Part shown: positions 26,701 through 35,535 of the stretch, piece after piece | How the letters are laid out: every line of letters starts with the position of its first letter | Position numbering within the stretch: the first letter of the stretch is position 1 | NCBI GenBank assembly: GCA_016794345.1 | Contig: JAEUKE010000038.1 | Location: 30,855-94,854 of the forward strand | From: Myxococcales bacterium | Lineage (GTDB): Bacteria; Myxococcota_A; Polyangia; Polyangiales; Polyangiaceae | Direction: 5' to 3' | Length of the DNA: 64,000 nt | Notes under the pieces: generated by a model | What the model saw: the letters and a program-made list of their open reading frames with translations, nothing else | What the model was told of the DNA's origin: nothing | Databases searched by the model: none | Made by a program: the position numbers and the translations under genes

Positions 26701-26883
26701 ATCAACTCGATCCCTGTCTCCAAGGTCGTCCTCGACGGCCGTCCCATCGGCAGCACGCCCCAGGTCGTCACGGTCCCCCCGGGGCCGCACTCGGTCACCT
26801 TCATCGCGGACGGCAAGCGCAAGAGCGTGACCGTCAACGTCGTGGCCGGGAAGCCCGCTACAGCTTCGGTGAAGTTCGAGTGA
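23764..26883 (+). CDS. Transmembrane Ser/Thr protein kinase with Pro-rich linker and PEGA domains
   Basis: 1039 residues from a GTG. The kinase domain (about 8-275) has a P-loop-like IGIGARSEVFRA, VALKRVL (catalytic Lys), AEAELLGKLDHPGIV, LHRDVTTSNVL (catalytic loop, HRD), LIDFGIAKVEG (DFG), KGTVRYMAPEQ and DLYSVGVILFELASG. All catalytic residues are present. A 340-residue Pro/Ala-rich linker follows. One transmembrane helix (about 660-682, LGVILGGLALVAVVALGVFML) precedes four PEGA-like or similar beta modules, for example GVKIYVDGKERGSLPATLTD and SKVVLDGRPIGSTPQVVTVP. A fourfold KEQP repeat lies before the last one. It probably senses the envelope and phosphorylates cytoplasmic Ser/Thr. The stop overlaps the GTG of the next gene, a GT41 glycosyltransferase. 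Confidence 0.88.
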   Translation: MAAPIAFGQYLLLERIGIGARSEVFRARLREGGPDVALKRVLAGAAGDAHTAAVLFAEAELLGKLDHPGIVRARDRGTVGGVTFATYDLVAGRDLERVVAALRSRGQKMPLEIALALVERIAEALAYIHAYAEDGKPKPILHRDVTTSNVLVAFDGSAKLIDFGIAKVEGRNTTTGIGEIKGTVRYMAPEQMLAEELDARSDLYSVGVILFELASGKTLFEGRRPVQILEEVSRSGIPEVADPALSPELTALLRKVLAHRRAERYDTAAHLLEALRALPGRLGGLRGVESTARLMAELFPEPRRNQSGEFHLHESASQSGATLEEPSIMAEEKGGSDLDVFEGLAKKSQRSPSLPGPPPPPGPASTARPMPPPGPSSKAPPALPPPSAARPPTSNKNTLLGVPAPLPPPASAATATPLPPPPPPASKAVPPLPPPASKAPSAPPAAAASAPPPPPKPPATLVAAVAPPPPAAPSLGSALGLPSSEAKAEAAPPAPESADEHTPPKGTKGGANVDMDWEDDEESTHVFEKKRHAMLQKASGPRPAAGAPATPAASAPPAAVAPPPVSMPPASLPPPVSKVGGAAAALLASSGGTASARPAPIAVPPPAPIPPPAMPAPPPAVPVSAPPVAPAPVVAAPAAPSRMEEPTVVRSRGESSSKLGVILGGLALVAVVALGVFMLLPRTGDLKIELKAKSGNPIAKAEIFVDGQKKCDTTPCKVGDLQTGKTTIKVIVDGAPIVEETATVEAGKERVVNITVNDAEPKKTEEPVASASASSAPALPEGTGVKVAGPSGVKIYVDGKERGSLPATLTDLSPGEHTIKLDGGERYASEEKKITVTKGKLEDLGEHKPKVIRGKLTLELKTDGAQVVLSSMVDGKKVEKKLADSIWKSPPVSINIDTKDQWKLVATKKGFEDFEKEITFEDGQAETTLAIELVEKGQTPPPAATGPGPVATGPKEQPKEQPKEQPKEQPAAGGTGTIRINSIPVSKVVLDGRPIGSTPQVVTVPPGPHSVTFIADGKRKSVTVNVVAGKPATASVKFE

Positions 26884-29222
26884 CGGGAGACCTCCGCGCC
26901 CTCGCCGCGGAGGTCGGAACCGCGATCGGCTCGAACGACACGCTCGCTCGTGCCCTCGGAGATCACCCCGAGGACGCGAGCGACGCGTGGAATGAGCTCG
27001 GGGGCGCTCTCGCTCGCCAGGGCAACAAGGGCCTCGCGCAGCGCTGCTTCGAGGTGAGCGCGCAAGCGAACCCGGCGTCGCACAAGCCGCTCGCCAACCT
27101 GGGCTCGCTGGCCCTCGAGCGAGGCGACGCGGAGGAGGCGGCGGCGCGGCTCGTAGCCGCCTCCGAGCTTGCGCCCGACAACGCCCGAATTCTCTCGAAG
27201 CTCGGTGCGGCGCTGCACAGGCTCGGCGATCTCACGGGCGCTGCACAGCGCTTCGATCGCTCGGCGCGGCTGCAGCCTTCGTGGGAAGCGCTTCACAACC
27301 TCGGGCTCTGTCGAGCGGAGGCGGGCGATCCCTCAGGCGCGCTCGAGGCGTTCGAGGCTGCGCTGGTGATCGATCCCGACGCGTACCCGACGGCGCTCGC
27401 GCGCGCCCGCGCGCTCCTGTCGGTGGGGGCGGCCGAAGAGGGGAGGGCGGCGCTCCTCGTGTGTTGTGGCAAGGTCCCGCCCCATCACGCGGCCGTCGTC
27501 GAGTTGCTCGAGCTGCTCGTCCAAAATGGCCTGTTTTCCCCCGCAGCTTCGCTGTCGCAGGCGGCGCTCGAACGTTGGCCTGCGGACGAAGCGCTCCTCC
27601 TCGTGCTCGTGAGCGCGCTCGGCGCCCTCGGCGACCTCACGAGGGCGGAGCCCGCGTTGCGTCGCGCCGCACCGCTCGCCGAGGGCCCCGGCCCGCTCCT
27701 GCACCTGGCGCGCCTCCATGCCGAGCGCGGCGAGCGCGACAAAGAGATCGAGCTCTTGCGCCAGGTTGCCGAGCGGTTCCCGGAGCGGCCCGAGCCGCGC
27801 ATTCAGCTCGCCATCGCGCTCTCGGCGAGCGGACGAGCGGAGGCGGCGCTTGCGATCTTGCGGCCCCTCGCCGACGCGCCGGACGCGCCTCTCAGCGTGC
27901 TCGGCGCCGTCCCCATGGCCGAGCTGGCGATCGGCGACGCGGCCCGCGCGATGCGCGCGATACGCCAGGCCGAGGCGCTCGGGGCCGGGCCCGAATCGTT
28001 CCAGACGTCGATCGCGGTGCTGACCACCAACTACGTCGACGACATGACCGCCGACGAGGTTGCCGACGCACACCGCCGCTGGGCCGCGCGCGCCTTCCCG
28101 CCGGTCTCCCCGCGCCCTTCGGCTCGCCGGCGACCGGGAGGCCGCGTGCGAATCGGCTTCGCGTCGCCGGACCTGCGCGAGCACTCGGTGGGTCGATTCA
28201 TCGCGCCCGTCCTCCGCTCGCTCGACCGCGAGAGATTCGAGGTCTTCTGTTACTCCATCACCGCGCGGCCCCTCGACGCGTTCACGGACCGGATCCGGAG
28301 CCTGCCGCTCGTGTTCCGCGATCTCCGGGCTCAGAGCATCCCGCAGATGCTCGAGTTGATCGACGCGGACGGCGTGGACGTCCTCTTCGATCTCAACGGC
28401 TGGATGGCGGAGCACAAGCTCGAGCTCTTTCACCGCCGCGCCGCGCCGGTCCAAATCGGGTACCTCGGGTACCCACACACGACGGGCATCGCCGCGATGG
28501 ACTACCGGATCAGCGACGCCGTCGCGGACCCGCCAGGGAGCGATCGGTTCTACTCCGAGAAGCTCGTTCGGCTGCCCCGATCGGCTTGGGCCTTCGAGAC
28601 CGACGCGCCGGTGCCGCGTCCGGTGGGCGCGTCGCGTGCGCCGACCTTCGGCTGCTTCAACAACCTCTGCAAGGTCACGCCCACCACGCTCGCGACCTGG
28701 GCCGCCGTGCTCGCGGCCGTGCCGGACGCGCGCCTCCTCCTCAAGTCACACGGCCTGGAGTACGAGACCGCGCGATCACGCGTGATCGAGGCGCTCGGCT
28801 CGCGCGGCGTCGATCCGGCGCGCGTCGAGCTGCGCGGCGCCGTCGCGACCACGGCGGAGCACCTCCAGATGTACGCCGAGGTCGACGTGGCGCTCGACAC
28901 CTTCCCGTACAACGGGACGACCACCACCTGCGAGGCGCTCTTCGCCGGCGTGCCCGTCGTGTCGATGGTGGGGGAGGCCCCGGCCTCCCGCGTGGGCGCG
29001 AGCCTGCTCGGCGCGGCGGGCCTCGAGGAAGTGATCGCGCCTGGAGCGCAGGCCTACGTGGAGGCAGCGGCGAAGCTTGCGACTGTGCGCGACGTCCAAT
29101 CCAGGATGGCGCTCCGGGAGCACGTCGAGCGCTCGCCGCTCGGCGACGTCCGCGCGCTGACTCGGGCGATCGAGGCCGCGATCACCGAGATCCTGGGAGG
29201 ACGCCTGCCGTCTCCGGTGTGA
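26880..29222 (+). CDS. TPR O-GlcNAc-transferase-like (GT41/SPINDLY) glycosyltransferase, copy 1
   Basis: 780 residues from a GTG overlapping the kinase stop (GTGA). Residues about 1-410 are TPR repeats (for example WNELGGALARQGNKGLAQRC; LANLGSLALERGDAEEAAAR). The catalytic half (about 418-770) has the GT41 landmarks: RIGFASPDLREHSVG with the catalytic-site His; GYLGYPHTTGIAAMDYRISD; FGCFNNLCKVTP with the UDP-binding Lys; and TTAEHLQMYAEVDVALDTFP then YNGTTTTCEAL. No signal peptide, so it is cytoplasmic. Family knowledge: such enzymes put a single sugar (GlcNAc, fucose or another) on Ser/Thr. Donor and target here are unknown. Its 3' end overlaps the convergent TPR gene by 41 bp. Confidence 0.88.
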   Translation: MTGDLRALAAEVGTAIGSNDTLARALGDHPEDASDAWNELGGALARQGNKGLAQRCFEVSAQANPASHKPLANLGSLALERGDAEEAAARLVAASELAPDNARILSKLGAALHRLGDLTGAAQRFDRSARLQPSWEALHNLGLCRAEAGDPSGALEAFEAALVIDPDAYPTALARARALLSVGAAEEGRAALLVCCGKVPPHHAAVVELLELLVQNGLFSPAASLSQAALERWPADEALLLVLVSALGALGDLTRAEPALRRAAPLAEGPGPLLHLARLHAERGERDKEIELLRQVAERFPERPEPRIQLAIALSASGRAEAALAILRPLADAPDAPLSVLGAVPMAELAIGDAARAMRAIRQAEALGAGPESFQTSIAVLTTNYVDDMTADEVADAHRRWAARAFPPVSPRPSARRRPGGRVRIGFASPDLREHSVGRFIAPVLRSLDRERFEVFCYSITARPLDAFTDRIRSLPLVFRDLRAQSIPQMLELIDADGVDVLFDLNGWMAEHKLELFHRRAAPVQIGYLGYPHTTGIAAMDYRISDAVADPPGSDRFYSEKLVRLPRSAWAFETDAPVPRPVGASRAPTFGCFNNLCKVTPTTLATWAAVLAAVPDARLLLKSHGLEYETARSRVIEALGSRGVDPARVELRGAVATTAEHLQMYAEVDVALDTFPYNGTTTTCEALFAGVPVVSMVGEAPASRVGASLLGAAGLEEVIAPGAQAYVEAAAKLATVRDVQSRMALREHVERSPLGDVRALTRAIEAAITEILGGRLPSPV

Positions 29223-30132
29223 GGCGCCCCGCCCAGCTCGCCCAATCCGGCGAGCAGGCGGGCTCGGCGGCGTTCTCCGAGTGAGCGCCGCCGGCGCAGA
29301 GAGCGGGCCGCTGCGGCGGGCCCGCGACGAGCACGAAGCTCTCGCTCCTGCCGGGGAAATGCTCTCGCCAGATGCGCGCGAACGCAGCCTTCCGAGCCTC
29401 CCACCGCTCGACCATGCGGTCCTCTTTGTAGGCGTTCAGCTGGGCGTGCAGCTTCTGGCGGAGCTCTTCGTCTTGGGTCGTCGCGAGCGTCCGCTCGAGA
29501 AAGGAGATCGCGGCCTCCCGCTGGCCGGAGCGGCGCAAGATGCCGAAGCCGCCGAGGGCCTGCCACTGGATGTTCGGGTCGTTTGCGCCGAGCTCCGCCG
29601 CCCGCGCGAGGTAACGCGCTCCCTCGATGCGCCACCGCTCCTGCTCGGCGGGATCTTTCAGGTACGACGGCGCGGCAATGAACGCGACAAACTGCCCGAG
29701 CTGCAGCCACAGCTCGGGATCGTTCGGCAGCTCCTCCACGGCTCGCTCGAGCACGCTTCGAGCTTTGTAGACCTCCGAGAGCGGGACCTCGACGGCCTGG
29801 AAGGTGAGGAGGGTGTCGCTGAGTCGGTAAGGCTCACGGAACTTGGGGTCGAGGTGGATGATGGCGTCGAGGTAAGCCCCGACCGTCTCGAAGCGACGCT
29901 TCTGCTCGACGCGGAGGCCCTGGGTGACGAGCACCTTGGCCCACAAGAGGTCCGCCAGGGCGGCGCGGTGACCGAGGCTCGCGAGCTCGAGCTGCTCGGG
30001 CGGGGGCAGGAGATAGACCTCCGAATCCTCCCTCAGCTGGAGCGAGACCTCTCGAACGGGGAGCTGGGCGCCCGCGACCATGACGAGGCCGAACACGAGC
30101 CCCAGGATCAGGGCGACGTCCCCGCGGCTCAT
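29182..30132 (-). CDS. Membrane-anchored TPR protein of the pilin cluster
   Basis: 316 residues from the ATG at 30132, which overlaps the stop of the pilin-like gene upstream (ATGA). One N-terminal transmembrane helix (VALILGLVFGLVMVAGAQLP) is followed by helical repeats: ASLGHRAALADLLWAKVLV, FREPYRLSDTLLTFQ, DPELWLQLGQFVAFIAAPSY and ANDPNIQWQALGGFGILRRSG. The C-terminal 40 residues (PPQRPALCAGGAH...) are low-complexity and partly encoded opposite the end of the GT41 gene. The operon position after pilins suggests a pilus-assembly or pilotin-like role, but no known Pil/Tgl family is evident. Confidence 0.6.
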   Translation of the reverse strand: MSRGDVALILGLVFGLVMVAGAQLPVREVSLQLREDSEVYLLPPPEQLELASLGHRAALADLLWAKVLVTQGLRVEQKRRFETVGAYLDAIIHLDPKFREPYRLSDTLLTFQAVEVPLSEVYKARSVLERAVEELPNDPELWLQLGQFVAFIAAPSYLKDPAEQERWRIEGARYLARAAELGANDPNIQWQALGGFGILRRSGQREAAISFLERTLATTQDEELRQKLHAQLNAYKEDRMVERWEARKAAFARIWREHFPGRSESFVLVAGPPQRPALCAGGAHSENAAEPACSPDWASWAGRLTPETAGVLPGSR

Positions 30133-30626
30133 CACTCGTATTCCCTGTTGATCAACATACCGGGCAAGACGCGAGCGGGCTCTCCCGGTCGTCGCTCGCC
30201 CTGCACCTGAAACGTCGAAGTCTGCCCATCGCCGTCGAGGTCGCCGTGGGCCGTCGCGGAGAACCGCGCGGTGAGCGAGACCGGATCCATCGCGGAGTCG
30301 AACTGGAAGGAGAACGCGTGGGACCGATCGACCTTGAAGTCGAGCGCCCGCCACGTGAGGTGATCCCACGTCCCCGGCGGGTCGAGCGCCGCGACGCCGC
30401 GTGGGACCTGCTCGGGGGTTCGACCGACGCTCGGCGGGAACGACTCCTCGTGGCGGTGCGTCTCCGCCTTCGAGACGGCCGCGGCGCTGATCCCGTGCAG
30501 GCCTTCGAGCGCCTCGGTCAGCTTGGAGGCGGAGAGGCCGCGCACAAAAGCAGGAACGGCGACAGCCAGGAGGCTGCCGCCGACCCCGATGAACGCCGCG
30601 ATCCGTACGAGCGAGAGCTCCGCCAC
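30132..30626 (-). CDS. Pilin-like protein lacking a prepilin leader
   Basis: 164 residues from a GTG at 30626. The N-terminus AELSLVRIAAFIGVGGSLLA then VAVPAFVRGLSASK has the layout of a mature type IV pilin helix (Glu near the start, hydrophobic helix, Pro-Ala-Phe-Val-Arg). It has no basic leader and no Gly/Phe processing site. The only in-frame codons back to the preceding stop (TGG AGT AGC CTC CGG TCC) contain no start, so a leader is excluded. That preceding stop is the TGA of the pilin gene at 30645, in the same frame. The C-terminus has GDLDGDGQTSTFQVQGE, an Asp-rich loop, and ends REYE, similar to QEYE of the pilin. The globular part looks like a pseudopilin. Coupled to the downstream TPR gene. 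Confidence 0.6.
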   Translation of the reverse strand: MAELSLVRIAAFIGVGGSLLAVAVPAFVRGLSASKLTEALEGLHGISAAAVSKAETHRHEESFPPSVGRTPEQVPRGVAALDPPGTWDHLTWRALDFKVDRSHAFSFQFDSAMDPVSLTARFSATAHGDLDGDGQTSTFQVQGERRPGEPARVLPGMLINREYE

Positions 30627-30644
30627 GGACCGGAGGCTACTCCA

Positions 30645-31319
30645 TCATTCGTACTCTTGCGACACGAAGACCTGCGTCGACGTGATGACCGTGCGGGTCG
30701 CCGCGTTCACGCGGCCGGTGCGCGAGAAGTAGCTGTGGATGGTGTCGTCGTCGAGATCGCCGCGGGTGTAGGCGATGAAGTTACCGTCCGCGACGGTGTA
30801 CGTCGTGTCGGTGATGGCGTTGTTGCTGGGCGCAACGACCGTCGCCTGCGGCGACGAATAGGCGGCGTCACCCGTGCCGGCGCCGTTCACGCGGTTCCCG
30901 ACGTAGTGGTACTGATAATAGATCGGGTTCGTGATCGTGAACTTCAGGCACTTCCAGCCGGAGAGCGCCGAGCCCGTCTCGAAGTCGCACCCGGAGGAGG
31001 AGGCCGGCTGGTACTTGTTGCCGGCCGGCGGGTTGCCGACCGGAACCTGCTGCGCGGAGCCGCAGACGTCGTGGTTGAACGCCGCCGAGACGCCACCTTC
31101 CGTGACCGACTCGTTGGCCGTCGTCTCTCGCTCGTAAGCGCCGACGGCACCACGGATGATGGCACCGATGCCGTTCTTCGCCTCGCTCGTCTTGGCGCTC
31201 TGCAGGTAGCGGCGAACACCGTAGATGGCGAGGGCCGCGAGGACGCCGATGATCGCGACGACGATCATGAGCTCGACGAGCGTGAAGCCACCGCGTGAGT
31301 ATCTCTTGAATGCTCTCAT
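30645..31319 (-). CDS. pilA: Type IV major-pilin-like prepilin (PilA family)
   Basis: 224 residues, preceded by CAGGAGAATCAACA before the ATG (good ribosome site). Short basic leader MRAFKRYSRGG, then the class-III signal FTLVELMIVVAIIGVLAALA with Glu at mature position 5, so it is cleaved by PilD. The globular domain is about 165 residues with a Cys pair candidate (DVCGSA...SSGCDF, also WKCLKF) and an Asp-rich loop RGDLDDDTIHSYF. It ends SQEYE. The larger-than-usual C-terminal domain is typical of myxobacterial PilA. It sits 78 bp after the second prepilin gene; a weak sigma54-type site lies in that gap. Whether it or its neighbour is the main pilus subunit cannot be decided from sequence. 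Confidence 0.85.
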   Translation of the reverse strand: MRAFKRYSRGGFTLVELMIVVAIIGVLAALAIYGVRRYLQSAKTSEAKNGIGAIIRGAVGAYERETTANESVTEGGVSAAFNHDVCGSAQQVPVGNPPAGNKYQPASSSGCDFETGSALSGWKCLKFTITNPIYYQYHYVGNRVNGAGTGDAAYSSPQATVVAPSNNAITDTTYTVADGNFIAYTRGDLDDDTIHSYFSRTGRVNAATRTVITSTQVFVSQEYE

Positions 31320-31377
31320 TGTTGATTCTCCTGCCGTGCGATCTGAAGTCCGTCGCCGAAAGAAGATCGACGCCGTC

Positions 31378-31392
31378 GCTCAACCCCCACCA
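31378..31392 (-). promoter_or_regulatory. Weak sigma54 (-24/-12)-like site upstream of pilA
   Basis: Read on the minus strand the site is TGGTGGGGGTTGAGC. It has the invariant GG-N10-GC spacing of sigma54 promoters, but the -12 element is GAGC rather than TTGC and the -24 element TGGTGG rather than TGGCAC. It lies about 60 bp before the pilA start in the gap between the two prepilin genes. Support is the spacing plus the neighbouring PilR-type activator; chance occurrence is quite possible. Confidence 0.25.
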
Positions 31393-31397
31393 AAGAC

Positions 31398-32012
31398 CTA
31401 CTCCGTGTCGTCCTCCATGTGGACCTCGTTGTAGAGCGAGTTCGTATGGAGCCTTGCCCGGATGCCGTCGTTGTCCCGGTCGCCGGCGGCGACGAGGATG
31501 TACCAGGGCTCCGTTGGCGCGTTCACGTTCTGCATCGCCATCGAGAACAGGCCGGCCGGGTTGGTCGGCAACGCGGTGCCCGGCGGGCCGGCGATCGCGG
31601 CGTAGACAAACCGAACCGGGCCGTCCGAGCGGAACCCGACCGCCCGGAAGCACTGCTCGATGGCAGGCGTGCCCGCCATGTCGAAGGCCGCCTTGCGGTC
31701 GTTCAGGGCGCCGAGCGCGCGCGGGTAGAAGTCCGCTGCGACCGCGTTGGTCCCGTTGTTGACGAACCCGGCCGCGTTGCAGCCACCGTACGTGAGGTTC
31801 TCGGCCCGGAAGTTCTCCTCAGCGCCGCGCATGCCTTGCAGCATCGAGGTCGCTTCGCCGGTGCCAGCTGCTTGCTGGTAGCGGCGAAGCCCGTAGATGG
31901 CGAGCGCAGCCAGGATGCCGACGATCGCCACCACGATCATCAGCTCCGTCAGCGTGAAGCCTCGCCTGGGCTTTTTCATCTCGGTCGACGCCCTGAGCAT
32001 GGGGTGTGCCAT
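31398..32012 (-). CDS. Second type IV prepilin
   Basis: 204 residues from the ATG at 32012, which is preceded by a strong AGGAGG nine bases upstream. A later ATG (31979, MKKPRRG) would give a shorter leader but has no such site. The leader is 18 residues (MAHPMLRASTEMKKPRRG), followed by the mature start FTLTELMIVVAIVGILAALA with Glu at position 6. The globular part carries CNAAGF...EQCFRAVG (possible disulphide) and a Ca-type loop GDRDNDGIRAR. It shares the helix but little of the globular domain with the pilA-like product, so they are diverged paralogues. It lies between pilR-like and pilA-like genes on one strand. Confidence 0.85.
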   Translation of the reverse strand: MAHPMLRASTEMKKPRRGFTLTELMIVVAIVGILAALAIYGLRRYQQAAGTGEATSMLQGMRGAEENFRAENLTYGGCNAAGFVNNGTNAVAADFYPRALGALNDRKAAFDMAGTPAIEQCFRAVGFRSDGPVRFVYAAIAGPPGTALPTNPAGLFSMAMQNVNAPTEPWYILVAAGDRDNDGIRARLHTNSLYNEVHMEDDTE

Positions 32013-32085
32013 GGCCTGTAACCTCCTCTTGGCCCGCGAGACGCCGCAGTCCTGCGCGTATTGTCCGCTCGTCACGCGAGCCCGG

Positions 32086-32097
32086 TGACGAAAATCG

Positions 32098-32100
<3 letters not shown>
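32086..32100. promoter_or_regulatory. Perfect palindrome at the pilR stop, upstream of the second prepilin gene
   Basis: TGACGA-AAA-TCGTCA has 6-bp arms. It overlaps the stop codon of the regulator gene and sits 74 bp before the prepilin start. An overlapping pair CGTCAC (32070-32075) and GTGACG (32085-32090) can form an alternative hairpin. It could be an operator, or part of a weak terminator/attenuator between regulator and pilin. Confidence 0.35.
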
Positions 32101-33552
<1,452 letters not shown>

Positions 33553-33637
33553 GACTCGCTCTTATAGCCGCGCGCCCCCTCGCTTGCGAGCGACCTGCGC
33601 GAGAGGCTCGACCAGCTGCGCCCGAAGCGCCGTACAA

Positions 33638-34024
33638 TCAGGGCGCGCAGGCCGCCGGATCGACCGGCAGGCCGTCCACCGTCTCGCGCAAGACGAAGCG
33701 GACCGCGCCGCTCTCTTCGTTCGCGAGCGACTGTGTGGCCTCGACCACGTCGCAGGCGTTGCCGTCGATCTTCACGACCCAGCGCCCGAGCGACTCTCGA
33801 TCGAGGTACACTCCGCCGCGGCCCGTGCGCTCGTTCACGACGACGACCTGGGCGCCTTCCAGGCAGGTCCCCCGCACCTCCCACGTCCCGTCGGCGCCGG
33901 CGGTCATCGAGCTCGGCTCTTCGGGGGGAGGCAGAGGCAACGTCGGGCTCAGGCATGACGCGGCGGCCAGCGCGAACAACGCCGCGCCCATGCCGAATCG
34001 CAGCCATTGCGGGAGCCGAGCCAT
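33638..34024 (-). CDS. Small predicted lipoprotein, function unknown
   Basis: 128 residues from the ATG at 34024; an alternative ATG eight codons earlier is possible. Signal peptide MARLPQWLRFGMGAALFALA then AASC (lipobox Cys at about residue 24), followed by a Pro-rich stretch (SPTLPLPPPEEPSS). The mature domain, about 85 residues, looks like a small beta sandwich (GTWEVRGTCLEGAQVVVVNE; GRWVVKIDG; AVRFVLRETVDG), the kind used for carboxypeptidase-regulatory-like or Ig-like modules. No family is recognised. 85 bp upstream of pilR on the same strand. Confidence 0.6.
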   Translation of the reverse strand: MARLPQWLRFGMGAALFALAAASCLSPTLPLPPPEEPSSMTAGADGTWEVRGTCLEGAQVVVVNERTGRGGVYLDRESLGRWVVKIDGNACDVVEATQSLANEESGAVRFVLRETVDGLPVDPAACAP

Positions 34025-34116
34025 GGTGGATCTATCCACCAAAAGCATGCCGCGTGCCACTCGCGTTGACGCTGAGGACCGCGAAAACGGGGTGGGCAGG
34101 CCGGCGGCTCGCCAAC

Positions 34117-35535
34117 CTAGTTGCCAGCGCGACCGTCCGACTGCAGGACCCGAAGCTTCACCGGCCCCTTCGACGTGGGGGCGCGCTTGGCCGGTGGCTC
34201 GGTGGGCTCGAGGTCGTCCACCAGCTCGCCGACCACGTCGTAGTCGCTGGACTGCGAGATGCGCACGCGGCGCATTTGACCGGGTGAAGCTTCTCCGCCG
34301 GAGAGAAACACGACGCCGTCGATGTCGGGCGCCTGGCCGCCATGGCGCGCGGTCATGACGAGCTCGTGCTCTTCGCTTGGACCTTCGACGAGCACGTCGA
34401 GCTCGCGCCCCACGAGGGCGGCGGTCTTCTTCTTGGAGATCCGCCGCTGGATCGTCGCGAGCTTGCGCAGGCGCGACTCCGCCGTCTTCGGGCTCACCTT
34501 GCCGTCGAGTTGGAAGCTCCGCGCGCTCTCCTCGTCCGAGTAGCGGAAGAAGCCGACCCGATCGAACTCGGCCCATTTCACGAACTCGACGAGCTCCGTG
34601 TATTCCTCCGCCGTCTCGCCGGGGTGGCCCACGATGAACGCGGTGCGGAACGTGAGCTCCGGCACTTCCCTTCGCAGGCGCTCGACGACGCGCCGGAGCC
34701 GCGAGCCGCCGTGGCCCCTGCGCATGCGTCGGAGCATGCCGTCGGCCGCGTGCTGGAGGGGCATGTCGATGTACGGCAGCACCTTCGGGTGGTGGCCGAG
34801 GAGCTCGACGAGCTCGTCGGAGAGTGTCTCGGGGTAGAGGTAGAAGACTCGCGTCCACACCACGCCGGGCACGTCCGCCACGGCCCGAACTAGCGCCGGC
34901 AGCGCGGCGCCGTCCGACCGGTCGCGGCCGTACGCGACCGTGTCCTGGGAGACGAGATTGATCTCCTTCACCCCGGCTGCGACGAGCCTCTCCACCTCGC
35001 GGACGACGTCCGCGATCGGACGTGATCGCTGCTTGCCTCGAAGCTGCGGGATGACACAGAACGAACACGTCCGGTTGCACCCCTCGGCGATCTTCACGTA
35101 CGCGCTGCCTGGCCGGGTCGACAGGACACGCGGCGAGTCGGCGCTCACCAGCCAGTCGCTCGGAGCTCCGACGAGGAGGCGGTCCGAAGGCCCGCTCAGC
35201 ACCTCGCGCAACTTGGTCATGTCGCTCGAGCCGAGGAGGTGGTCGATCTCGGGGATCTCCCGCGCGAGCTCGTCCGGGTGGCGCTGGGCGAGGCAGCCGG
35301 TCACGACGAGCTGCTCGCAGCGGCCGGCCTCCTTTTGCCGCGCCATCTCGAAGATGACGTCGATCGACTCGCGTTTGGCGTCCTCGATGAAGCCGCACGT
35401 GCTGACGACGATGACCTCGGCCTCGGAGGGATCATCGACGTGTCGAAAACCCGAGTCCATCGAGACGCCGAGCATGACCTCGGCGTCCACGCGGTTCTTG
35501 GGGCAGCCCAGGCTGACGAAGTGGACCGTCTTCAT
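34117..35535 (-). CDS. rimO: Ribosomal protein S12 methylthiotransferase RimO
   Basis: 472 residues. Radical-SAM enzyme that methylthiolates an Asp of ribosomal protein S12. The N-terminal UPF0004 cysteines are Cys11, Cys47 and Cys81 ([27 protein letters not shown]). The radical-SAM cluster motif is [33 protein letters not shown], and a C-terminal TRAM-like region with GVVFLSGG, follow. '[10 protein letters not shown]' separates RimO from MiaB. The C-terminal 30 residues extend beyond the family core. The ATG overlaps the carA stop (ATGA). Confidence 0.94.
   Translation of the reverse strand: MKTVHFVSLGCPKNRVDAEVMLGVSMDSGFRHVDDPSEAEVIVVSTCGFIEDAKRESIDVIFEMARQKEAGRCEQLVVTGCLAQRHPDELAREIPEIDHLLGSSDMTKLREVLSGPSDRLLVGAPSDWLVSADSPRVLSTRPGSAYVKIAEGCNRTCSFCVIPQLRGKQRSRPIADVVREVERLVAAGVKEINLVSQDTVAYGRDRSDGAALPALVRAVADVPGVVWTRVFYLYPETLSDELVELLGHHPKVLPYIDMPLQHAADGMLRRMRRGHGGSRLRRVVERLRREVPELTFRTAFIVGHPGETAEEYTELVEFVKWAEFDRVGFFRYSDEESARSFQLDGKVSPKTAESRLRKLATIQRRISKKKTAALVGRELDVLVEGPSEEHELVMTARHGGQAPDIDGVVFLSGGEASPGQMRRVRISQSSDYDVVGELVDDLEPTEPPAKRAPTSKGPVKLRVLQSDGRAGN

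Noticed and set aside
24712..26790. Long minus-strand frames opposite the kinase linker and PEGA region
   Set aside because: Gly/Ala- and Arg-rich composition mirrors the Pro/Ala codons of the kinase gene; no start signal or domain.
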